Assembly (NCBI GenBank): GCA_023253905.1
Contig: JALREG010000196.1
Span: forward strand, 1-5,228
Length of the DNA stretch: 5,228 nucleotides
Direction: 5' to 3'
Origin: Burkholderiaceae bacterium
GTDB lineage: Bacteria > Pseudomonadota > Gammaproteobacteria > Burkholderiales > Burkholderiaceae
The translations under genes were made by a program, and so were the position numbers. Below the pieces are notes generated by a model, which ran no database searches, was not told the origin of the DNA, and worked only from the letters and a program-made list of their open reading frames with translations. Positions 1 through 5,228 of the stretch are shown here, piece after piece (positions within the stretch are counted from its first letter, which is position 1; every line of letters starts with the position of its first letter).

Positions 1-9
1 GTGAGCGGT

Positions 10-756
10 TCAGGGCAGGTTCACCCGAATGTCGTGCGCAACTTCGGGCTTGATCCCGACCAGCACCCCGATCTCGCGATTGAACCGCAGTGGCTTGTTG
101 CCGAGTGCCGCGCCAATGGCAAACAGCGCACACGGACCGGCCGCTCCGGACAGCATCCGGGTGAAGGTATCAACCGACTGAGGCAGCTTGAACCCGGCCG
201 CGGAGAACGCCAATCCCAGCAAAATTGATCCAAGGAGCGGCGAAACCAGGACGCTTCGCGACGCGGTGCCGATTGACCCGAGCATGCCGCCGCGCTGGTT
301 GCGCTGCATCTCCAGGATGGCGATGGTGAGGGCGATCAGGACGATGTTGTCGGTAATGATGGCCACGGTGACTATGGGGAGCAGGTGCTCGCCCAACTGC
401 CCGAGCAGCGCAATGCCCAGGTAGCCGACGTTGCCATGGGCTGCGCCGAGCGCAAACGAGGCGGCCTCCGATACCGGGCGCGCGCCAAGAAAGCGGCTGC
501 GGCGGGCCAGACCGTAGGCGAGCGCGAAAGAGACCAGACCGGCGACCGCGATCCCGGCCGCGAGCCGGGGTTCGAACAGCTCGCCGATCGGACGCAGGCC
601 CGCCACCCGGAACAACATGGCCGGTAGCGCGAACCAGTAAACGAAGGCGTTGATGCCATCGATCGCCCCGGCAGGCAGCATGGACCGTGCGGCGGCGACG
701 TAGCCGCACAACACCAGGGCGAAAACCGGGGCGGTGACATTGAGAACATCAAGCAT
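10..756 (-). CDS. AEC family transporter (auxin efflux carrier-like), C-terminally short
   Basis: Predicted inner-membrane secondary transporter of the AEC family, whose bacterial members export or exchange small organic anions; the substrate cannot be read here. From the ATG at 756 the protein has 248 residues, and its MLDVLNVTAPVFALVLCGY opening is typical of the family. Hydrophobic helices lie near residues 5-23, 35-53, 65-84, 98-121, 125-149, 168-188 and 198-219. Family-like motifs are GNVGYLG (108-114), the SP pair in helix 6 (172-173) and GPCALFAIG (207-215). Family members usually have about 300-320 residues and ten helices, so two or three C-terminal helices are missing. After LVGIK (232-236) the tail is polar (PEVAHDIRVNLP), and the stop is at 10-12. 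A GTG start at 786 would add ten residues but is less family-like. The gene is divergent from the propeller gene. Family assignment is firm; intactness is doubtful. Confidence 0.85.
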   Translation of the reverse strand: MLDVLNVTAPVFALVLCGYVAAARSMLPAGAIDGINAFVYWFALPAMLFRVAGLRPIGELFEPRLAAGIAVAGLVSFALAYGLARRSRFLGARPVSEAASFALGAAHGNVGYLGIALLGQLGEHLLPIVTVAIITDNIVLIALTIAILEMQRNQRGGMLGSIGTASRSVLVSPLLGSILLGLAFSAAGFKLPQSVDTFTRMLSGAAGPCALFAIGAALGNKPLRFNREIGVLVGIKPEVAHDIRVNLP

Positions 757-821
757 GACGCTGCCGAGTGTAGCGGTTTGCGGCACAATCTCGTCTTCGT
801 CACTCTCTCGTCAAAGCAGCA
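757..821. promoter_or_regulatory. Divergent intergenic region with weak promoter candidates in both directions
   Basis: This 65-bp gap separates the divergent transporter and propeller genes, so signals for both directions should lie in or near it. Rightward, CTGCCG (761-766) and CACAAT (784-789) sit 17 bp apart and match the sigma-70 boxes at 3/6 and 4/6. Leftward, TTGACG (814-809) is a good -35 match, but 18 bp further on the -10 candidate is only GATTGT (790-785). If the leftward start falls near 778, the GTG codon at 786 could not be the transporter start. Neither gene has a clear Shine-Dalgarno sequence here. These are pattern matches only. Confidence 0.3.
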
Positions 822-1841
822 ATGTCGTCCTGCAGCAGCCCCGTCCGGCGTCGTTTCGTTCAAAGCGCGGTGGGTGCGTCCGCCGCTGTCTCGGTCTTCT
901 CCCCCTTGAGCTCGCCTGCGTCTACGCCGCAGCGGGCAGGCGAGTGGGTTTATGTGCTCAACTCGCGTGATGCGTCGGTGTCTCTCATCGACAAGGCCGC
1001 GCGCACCGAGTCGCGGCGCATCACCGTGGGCAAGGAACCCCACCACCTCTACCCCACACCCGACGGCAAGTCGGTGATTGTGGGTAACGCCATGAGCGAT
1101 GACCTGGTGTTCTTCGACCCCGGCACCGCAGAGGTTCAGCGGCGAATTGCCTCCATCGATGATCCCTACCAGCTGGGTTTTTCGCCCGACACCCGCTGGT
1201 TTGTCACTGCAGCGCTCAGGCTCGATCGCGTCGACATTTATCGCTACGAGGGCGGCGACCTGAAGCTCGCCAAACGCCTGTCGGTTCCCAAGGCGCCCAG
1301 CCACATCTGGTTTTCTGCCGACAGCAGCACCGTGTTTGCCACGCTCCAGGACAGCAACGAAATCGTTGCCATCAGCCTCCAGAAGCTGGAGCCGATCTGG
1401 AAGCTTCGCACGGGCAAACAACCCGCCGGCATTCTCATCACGCCCGATGATCGCCACCTGATGGTTGGCGTGATGGGCGAGAATTTTGTCGATGTCATCG
1501 ATTGGCGCGCGCAGAAATCGGTAAAGCGCATCGTGACCGGCCGCGGTGCGCATAACCTTCGCGGCTTGGGTGATCAGCGTCATGTGTTTGTTACCAACCG
1601 GGTCGACAATTCCGTGAGCTGCATCGACATGCGAAGCTTCCAGGTGGTAAGCAGCTTCGCGGTGCCCGGAGGCCCCGACTGCATGGAAATCACCTCGGAC
1701 CGGAAGACCATGTGGATCACCAACCGATTCGCCCGACAGGTCTCGCTGGTTAATCTGGCCGATGGCAAGATCTTTCACACGATCGGTGTCGGTCGATCGC
1801 CGCACGGCATTTTCTTCGCGGACCGCGCGCCGCTCATCTGA
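822..1841 (+). CDS. Exported YVTN/YncE-like seven-bladed beta-propeller protein
   Basis: A 339-residue protein of the YVTN/YncE-like (cytochrome d1-like) beta-propeller class; the biochemical role is unknown. The N-terminus reads VRRRFVQSAVGASAAVSVF (8-26), a twin-arginine (Tat) signal followed by a small hydrophobic stretch, so export of the folded protein to the periplasm is likely. From about residue 42 to 336 there are seven repeats of about 42 residues. Each opens with a strand such as WVYVLNS, HVFVTNR or TMWITNR, followed by a V-D-I/V-I-D type strand and a G-x-x-P-H-like turn (GKEPHH, GRSPHG). Seven repeats make a complete propeller. No CxxCH heme motif is present, so it is not a c-type cytochrome. 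The ATG at 822 is the only start that retains the whole Tat signal, although no good ribosome binding site precedes it. The stop overlaps the next start, indicating an operon. It may be a scaffold, sensor or lactonase-like enzyme. Confidence 0.85.
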   Translation: MSSCSSPVRRRFVQSAVGASAAVSVFSPLSSPASTPQRAGEWVYVLNSRDASVSLIDKAARTESRRITVGKEPHHLYPTPDGKSVIVGNAMSDDLVFFDPGTAEVQRRIASIDDPYQLGFSPDTRWFVTAALRLDRVDIYRYEGGDLKLAKRLSVPKAPSHIWFSADSSTVFATLQDSNEIVAISLQKLEPIWKLRTGKQPAGILITPDDRHLMVGVMGENFVDVIDWRAQKSVKRIVTGRGAHNLRGLGDQRHVFVTNRVDNSVSCIDMRSFQVVSSFAVPGGPDCMEITSDRKTMWITNRFARQVSLVNLADGKIFHTIGVGRSPHGIFFADRAPLI

Positions 1842-2674
1842 TGCGCCTCGCGCGGGCTGTCGGACTGATGCACGGCTTACGGGGGCGCGTGGCCGCGGCA
1901 GTGGCCGCGCTTGTCGCGGCTCATGGCGTCTATGCCGCCCAAGGGGCCACCGACCCCGGGGCAACCTACCCGTGTAAAGGCTGGGTCTATCTCACGCTCG
2001 ATACCGGCAGCATGCGCGATGCGCCCCTCATTGCTGACATCCTGAACCGGCACAAGGTGCGTGCCACGTTTTTTCTGGCAAGCGAAAAAACCATCCACGG
2101 TGATCATTCGCTCGATCTGTCCTGGGCGCCCTACTGGCGCTCGCGCGCGGCCGAAGGCCATCGTTTCGGCAGCCACACCTTCGACCATGTCTACCTGCGG
2201 GAAGGGCGTGCGGGCCAGATCCCGGTCGGCGCTTTCATGGCCCGCCCGCAATTTGGCGAAGCCGCCGGAAAAGATCAGGTCTGGAATGCCGGCGAACTTT
2301 GCCGTGAATTGCGTCGGGTCGACCAGCGGTTTCGTGAAATGACCGGGCAGGGGCTCGATCCCATCTGGCGTGCGCCCGGCGGCAAGGCGCCGGCGGTGGC
2401 CATGGAGGCGGCAGCGGGATGCGGTTTCAGGCATGTTCACTGGGCTGACGCCGGTTTCCTGGGCGACGAACTGCCTTCCGACAAATTTCCCAATGACAGA
2501 CTGCTCGCACAGGCGCTCTCACGCATTCGAAGCGGCGACATTCTCATGGCGCACCTGGGGATCTGGTCGCGTAAGGACCCGTTTGCGCCTATGCTCGACC
2601 CGCTGATCGCAGGGCTGCGGAAAAAAGGCCTGTGTTTTGCCACCCTCGACCATCACCCCGATTACCGCCGCTGA
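1841..2674 (+). CDS. Secreted polysaccharide deacetylase (NodB-fold) family protein with variant motif 1
   Basis: A 277-residue member of the NodB / carbohydrate esterase 4-like superfamily, whose typical members remove N- or O-acetyl groups from cell-wall or extracellular sugars using a metal ion. A signal peptide is likely: arginines at 2, 5, 14 and 16, a hydrophobic core at 17-27 and a VYA cleavage site near residue 32. Motif 1 is T-L-D-T-G (52-56), where canonical enzymes have T-F-D-D-G; the first Asp (54) is kept and the metal-ligand Asp is Thr55. Motif 2 is H-T-F-D-H (112-116) with both metal histidines, motif 3 is R-A-P-G-G (177-181), and a late ILMAH motif carries His238. The ATG at 1841 overlaps the TGA of the propeller gene (TGATG), so translational coupling is expected; another ATG lies at 1868. 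The fold is clear, but the substrate and activity are not. Confidence 0.85.
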   Translation: MRLARAVGLMHGLRGRVAAAVAALVAAHGVYAAQGATDPGATYPCKGWVYLTLDTGSMRDAPLIADILNRHKVRATFFLASEKTIHGDHSLDLSWAPYWRSRAAEGHRFGSHTFDHVYLREGRAGQIPVGAFMARPQFGEAAGKDQVWNAGELCRELRRVDQRFREMTGQGLDPIWRAPGGKAPAVAMEAAAGCGFRHVHWADAGFLGDELPSDKFPNDRLLAQALSRIRSGDILMAHLGIWSRKDPFAPMLDPLIAGLRKKGLCFATLDHHPDYRR

Positions 2675-2680
2675 CGCATC

Positions 2681-3625
2681 ATGATTGACCTTCTGATTCA
2701 CGCTTTCGTTGCCACCCAGACCTGGATTCACGAGACGCTGGTGCAGCCGGCCATGTTTGCCATGGGGCTCATGCATCTGAGCGAAATGGCGTTTGATGCG
2801 CTCGAGTGGGTGATGATCGGCGTGATCGAATTGATGGCGATGGCGGTGGTGCTGGGGCTTCTCGAACGCTGGGCGCCTGCGGAGCCCGCAGCCGGCCGTC
2901 GTGAGTGGCGGGTGGATGTGGTGTATTCGCTCCTTCGCAGGCTGGGTGTGATGCCCCTGGTGGCTTTCGCGCTTTTCACCCCGCTGGTCGACGCGATTGA
3001 ATCGCAGCTTCGATTCGCCGGCATCTCCCGCCTGTCACTCGATGGCGTGTGGCCGGGTGTGACCGACGCGGCCTGGGTGAGTTTTCTCATCTACCTCGTG
3101 GTGTTCGATTTCGTCGACTACTGGCTGCATCGCGCGCAGCATCGCTGGTCCTGGTGGTGGGCGCTCCATGCTGTGCACCACAGCCAGCGTCAGATGACCT
3201 TCTGGACCGAAGACCGCAATCACCTTATCGATGACTTGCTCCGAGATGGCGTGATGGCGCTCCTGGCGGTGGCGATTGGCGTGGCGCCGGGGCAGTTCAT
3301 CGGCATTGTGGTGGTGTCGCGTCTGCTCCAGAGCCTGCAACACGCCAATCTGCGCTGGCGCTATGGCTGGGTGGGCGAGCGGCTGCTCGTGAGCCCGAGC
3401 TTTCATCGCTTGCATCACGCAGTGGACTATGGTCACGACGGTCCGGCTCGCGGCTGCAATTTTGCGGTGCTGTTTCCGGTCTGGGACCATCTGTTTCGCA
3501 CCGTTGATGATCGCCCGGGGTTCGTTCCCACCGGCATTCGCGATCAGGTCGAGGGGCGCGATTACGGGCAGGGTTTTTTTCGTCAGCACTGGCTGGCGAT
3601 CGGTCGAATGTTCGGACGGGCTTGA
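2681..3625 (+). CDS. Sterol desaturase / fatty acid hydroxylase superfamily membrane protein
   Basis: A 314-residue integral membrane protein of the sterol desaturase/fatty acid hydroxylase superfamily. These non-heme di-iron enzymes use O2 to hydroxylate or desaturate lipids such as sterols, fatty acyl chains, carotenoids and ornithine lipids. Histidine boxes are H-R-A-Q-H (150-154), H-A-V-H-H (163-167) and H-R-L-H-H (242-246), with accessory His181 in RNH and His221 in QHAN. Hydrophobic segments lie near residues 40-62, 88-104, 130-148 and 190-213, so the histidine clusters should face the cytoplasm, as in the family. All ligands for an active di-iron site appear intact. The gene begins 6 bp after the deacetylase stop with no evident Shine-Dalgarno site, which suggests coupled translation in the same operon. 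The lipid substrate cannot be deduced. Ornithine-lipid or fatty-acid hydroxylation is as possible as sterol or hopanoid modification. Confidence 0.88.
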   Translation: MIDLLIHAFVATQTWIHETLVQPAMFAMGLMHLSEMAFDALEWVMIGVIELMAMAVVLGLLERWAPAEPAAGRREWRVDVVYSLLRRLGVMPLVAFALFTPLVDAIESQLRFAGISRLSLDGVWPGVTDAAWVSFLIYLVVFDFVDYWLHRAQHRWSWWWALHAVHHSQRQMTFWTEDRNHLIDDLLRDGVMALLAVAIGVAPGQFIGIVVVSRLLQSLQHANLRWRYGWVGERLLVSPSFHRLHHAVDYGHDGPARGCNFAVLFPVWDHLFRTVDDRPGFVPTGIRDQVEGRDYGQGFFRQHWLAIGRMFGRA

Positions 3626-3645
3626 CGTTCCCGGGCGTTCGACAC

Positions 3646-3670
3646 CCGCGGATGAGGGTATCCACCGCGG
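3646..3670. repeat. Two CCGCGG palindromes able to form an imperfect hairpin
   Basis: CCGCGG occurs at 3646-3651 and again at 3665-3670 in the 75-bp gap before the CinA gene. GGAT (3650-3653) can pair with ATCC (3660-3663) and CCGC (3646-3649) with GCGG (3667-3670), leaving a 3-nt bulge and a 6-nt loop. No run of T follows, so it does not look like an intrinsic terminator. It may be a chance structure in GC-rich DNA. Confidence 0.3.
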
Positions 3671-3690
3671 CTTACAGGCGCACAAGCGCA

Positions 3691-3699
3691 GAGGCAAGG
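3691..3699 (+). promoter_or_regulatory. Ribosome binding site of the CinA-like gene
   Basis: The purine-rich stretch GAGGCAAGG lies just ahead of the ATG at 3701, with GAGG six bases upstream of it. It supports that start over the in-frame codons further down, and it marks independent translation of this gene, unlike the coupled genes before it. Confidence 0.5.
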
Positions 3700-3700
3700 C

Positions 3701-4483
3701 ATGGCACTGGGTCTGATCATTGTGGGTGACGAAATCCTGTCGGGCAGGCGTCAGGACAAGCATTTCTCGAAGGTGCTTGAACTGGTGACCGCGCGCGGCA
3801 TGGAGCTTTCCTGGGTGCGGTATCTGGGCGACGACCGGGCCCGCCTCGTGCACGCGCTTCGCGACACCTTTGCAAGCGGCGATACGGTGCTGTCGTGCGG
3901 CGGCATTGGCGCGACACCCGACGATCACACCCGGCAGGCCGCCGCCGAGGCGCTTGGCGTCGAACTGGTCCTGCACCCGGAGGCGGCCGAGCTGATCCGG
4001 CAGCGGGCTGCGGAGATGGCGCGCGAGGGCAAAGCGCCGACCGATCCCCAGGCGCCTGAAAATCGCCAACGGCTCAAGATGGGCGAGTTTCCTGCCGGGG
4101 CGCGCATCATCCCCAATCCCTACAACCGTATTCCGGGCTTTGCCATTCGTGGTCATTATTTTGTGCCGGGTTTTCCGGTGATGGCGTGGCCGATGATCGA
4201 GGCCTTGCTCGATGGTGAGCTGGCCACCCAGCGGCCCGAGGCCGAACGCGCGGAACGCTCGTTCCTGGTCTATGAACTCGCAGAGTCCACCATCACACCG
4301 CTCATGGAAGCGGTTGAGCGCGAACTGCCTGGCATCCGCACCTTCAGTCTGCCGTCGGTGGGCGAAGACGGCAGCCGCCGGCACATTGAGCTTGGCGCAA
4401 AGGGCGATACGGCAAGGGTTGATGATGCGATAGCGCGGCTGCGCAGCGGGGCGCTTGCGCTCGGTGGCCAGATCGCCAGCTGA
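3701..4483 (+). CDS. CinA-like protein, molybdopterin-binding (MoCF) domain only
   Basis: A 260-residue protein of the competence/damage-inducible CinA family, comprising the N-terminal MoaB/MogA-like molybdopterin-binding domain. It is probably cytoplasmic. Relatives have been linked to ADP-ribose or CoA pyrophosphatase activity and nucleotide clean-up, but the exact reaction cannot be read from this sequence. Motifs are GDEILSG (9-15), SCGGIGATPDDHTR (65-78), the NPYNRIPGF segment (139-147) and VPGFPVMAWPM (155-165). Full-length CinA has about 400 residues with a C-terminal PncC nicotinamide-nucleotide amidase domain; that domain is absent here. Stand-alone versions are known in proteobacteria, so this is not necessarily a truncation, and the frame closes naturally with TGA. 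The start at 3701 has a purine-rich site upstream. The gene lies 75 bp after the desaturase on the same strand and could be read through from that operon. Confidence 0.88.
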   Translation: MALGLIIVGDEILSGRRQDKHFSKVLELVTARGMELSWVRYLGDDRARLVHALRDTFASGDTVLSCGGIGATPDDHTRQAAAEALGVELVLHPEAAELIRQRAAEMAREGKAPTDPQAPENRQRLKMGEFPAGARIIPNPYNRIPGFAIRGHYFVPGFPVMAWPMIEALLDGELATQRPEAERAERSFLVYELAESTITPLMEAVERELPGIRTFSLPSVGEDGSRRHIELGAKGDTARVDDAIARLRSGALALGGQIAS

Positions 4484-4524
4484 CGGACATTGAGGCCGGC
4501 GCGCCTCGGTTCGACATGCGCCAA

Positions 4525-4558
4525 GCAGGCTTCGGACAACAGCCTCATAATTGCCTGC
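4525..4558. repeat. Inverted repeat GCAGGC-N22-GCCTGC flanking the putative -10 box
   Basis: GCAGGC (4525-4530) and its exact reverse complement GCCTGC (4553-4558) enclose the CATAAT hexamer. The arms are only 6 bp long and do not extend further. The left arm also lies inside the short palindrome AAGC-AG-GCTT (4523-4532). An operator or transcript hairpin is possible, but chance is likely at this GC content. Confidence 0.25.
4546..4551 (+). promoter_or_regulatory. Candidate -10 element for the oxidoreductase gene
   Basis: CATAAT matches the sigma-70 -10 consensus at five of six positions and stands out in this GC-rich gap. No good -35 box lies 16-18 bp upstream (the sequence there is AAGCAG or similar), so an activator would be needed if it is real. 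Transcription would start near 4558 and give a leader of about 19 bases containing the GGAGGA site. Confidence 0.35.
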
Positions 4559-4565
4559 GACCAAC

Positions 4566-4571
4566 GGAGGA
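4566..4571 (+). promoter_or_regulatory. Strong ribosome binding site of the oxidoreductase gene
   Basis: GGAGGA lies five bases before the ATG at 4577 and is the best Shine-Dalgarno match in the window. It fixes the start of the oxidoreductase gene at 4577 rather than at the in-frame ATG at 4583. Confidence 0.8.
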
Positions 4572-4576
4572 CGCCG

Positions 4577-5228
4577 ATGAACATGCCGGCCGAGCCGATG
4601 CTGCGAGATGTGCAGCTCGATGACAAATACACTGCCGACAGCGGGCAGGTCTATCTGACCGGTACCCAGGCGCTGGTGAGACTGCCCCTGATGCAGCGTC
4701 GGCGCGACCTCGCCGCCGGGCTGAACACGGGCGGCTATATCAGCGGCTATCGCGGTTCGCCGATCGGCGCCTACGATCAGGCGCTGTGGCGCGCGCGCAA
4801 GCACCTGGATGATCATCATGTGCGGTTTGTACCGGGTCTCAACGAAGACCTGGCGGCCACCGCCATCTGGGGCACGCAACAGCTGCACTTTTTTCCGGGT
4901 GCGCAGTACGACGGCGTGTTCTCGATCTGGTACGGCAAGGGACCGGGTGTTGACCGAACCGGCGACGCGTTTCGTCACGCCAATCAGGCAGGGAGTGCGG
5001 CGCATGGCGGGGTGCTGGCGATTGGCGGTGATGATCACGGCGCAAAGTCCTCAACCGTAGCCGCGCAGACCGACCATATTTTCATCGCGGTCTCCATGCC
5101 GGTGCTTGCGCCCGCCACGGTGCAGGACTACCTCGATCTGGGCCTGCATGGCTTCGCGATGTCACGGTTCTCTGGCTGCTGGGTGGGCTTTAAGGCTGTG
5201 ACCGATACGCTCGAGACCGCGGGCATCG
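4577..5228 (+). CDS. Indolepyruvate ferredoxin oxidoreductase, fused type (N-terminal part, runs off the window)
   Basis: The first 217 codons of a large 2-oxoacid:ferredoxin oxidoreductase, left open at the right edge. The family uses thiamine diphosphate and Fe-S clusters to decarboxylate aryl-pyruvates such as indolepyruvate and phenylpyruvate to aryl-CoA esters while reducing an electron carrier; in proteobacteria the alpha and gamma parts are commonly one chain of roughly 1,150-1,200 residues. Recognisable family segments are LDDKYT (14-19), GQVYLTGTQALVRLPL (24-39), GYISGYRGSPIGAYD (54-68), PGLNEDLAATA (87-97), WYGKGPGVDR (119-128) and GGDDHGAKSS (151-160). The enzyme is cytoplasmic and probably serves aromatic amino acid breakdown. 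It has its own ribosome binding site and perhaps its own promoter after a 93-bp gap, so it need not share control with the CinA-like gene. The family call is firm; the substrate is inferred from the family. Confidence 0.92.
   Translation, partial: MNMPAEPMLRDVQLDDKYTADSGQVYLTGTQALVRLPLMQRRRDLAAGLNTGGYISGYRGSPIGAYDQALWRARKHLDDHHVRFVPGLNEDLAATAIWGTQQLHFFPGAQYDGVFSIWYGKGPGVDRTGDAFRHANQAGSAAHGGVLAIGGDDHGAKSSTVAAQTDHIFIAVSMPVLAPATVQDYLDLGLHGFAMSRFSGCWVGFKAVTDTLETAGI

Noticed and set aside
1..228. Plus-strand open frame starting at the first base
   Set aside because: It is antisense to the transporter, very polar, and without any recognisable motif.
784..786. GTG as the start of the AEC transporter
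   Set aside because: The extra ten residues (MPQTATLGSV) are not typical of the family, whose members begin close to the first helix, as the ATG at 756 gives. A weak leftward promoter candidate would also overlap this codon.
372..1964. A 530-codon open frame on the minus strand overlapping the transporter and the propeller gene
   Set aside because: It lies antisense to the propeller and in another frame of the transporter, both of which have clear family motifs. Its composition is typical of a shadow frame.
3646..3670. Hairpin after the desaturase gene as an intrinsic terminator
   Set aside because: The stem is bulged and no T-run follows it, so termination is not supported.
4492..4507. Short hairpin GAGGC-N6-GCCTC just after the CinA stop as a terminator
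   Set aside because: The stem is only 5 bp and is followed by GGTTCGACA rather than a T-tract.
3035..5038. A 667-codon open frame on the minus strand across the desaturase, CinA and oxidoreductase genes
   Set aside because: It runs antisense to three well-recognised genes, contains no recognisable domain and is rich in Arg, His, Ala and Pro. It is a by-product of GC-rich codon use on the plus strand.

Overview
The window is GC-rich DNA, densely packed with genes on short intergenic gaps, and its strong codon bias leaves long open frames on the antisense strands. It looks like a proteobacterial chromosome. The fused indolepyruvate ferredoxin oxidoreductase at the right end and the single-domain CinA-like protein suggest a betaproteobacterium, perhaps of the Rhodocyclales/Burkholderiales type. 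That placement is inference from gene content and was not tested by a database search. No RNA gene, insertion sequence, CRISPR array or prophage is visible.

Layout: (1) On the minus strand, 756 to 10, lies an AEC-family (auxin efflux carrier-like) membrane transporter. It ends about 50-60 residues short of the usual family length, and its last residues are not membrane-like. (2) A 65-bp divergent gap (757-821) must hold control signals for both directions. (3) On the plus strand, 822-3625, three tightly linked genes encode a seven-bladed YVTN/YncE-type beta-propeller with a Tat-type signal, a secreted NodB-fold polysaccharide deacetylase-like protein that overlaps it by one base, and a membrane sterol desaturase/fatty acid hydroxylase superfamily protein starting 6 bp later. 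(4) After a 75-bp gap comes a CinA-type molybdopterin-binding-domain protein (3701-4483). (5) After a 93-bp gap with a possible promoter and a strong ribosome binding site comes the N-terminal part of a large fused indolepyruvate ferredoxin oxidoreductase (4577 to the right edge).

The three-gene block is the most interesting part. All three products are predicted to act in or outside the cytoplasmic membrane: a folded exported propeller, a carbohydrate-deacetylase fold with one altered metal-ligand position, and a membrane di-iron hydroxylase. A joint role in modifying an envelope lipid or glycan is a reasonable but untested inference. The CinA and oxidoreductase genes are ordinary housekeeping or catabolic genes with no evident functional link to the block. 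I see no clear evidence of a wholly new system.
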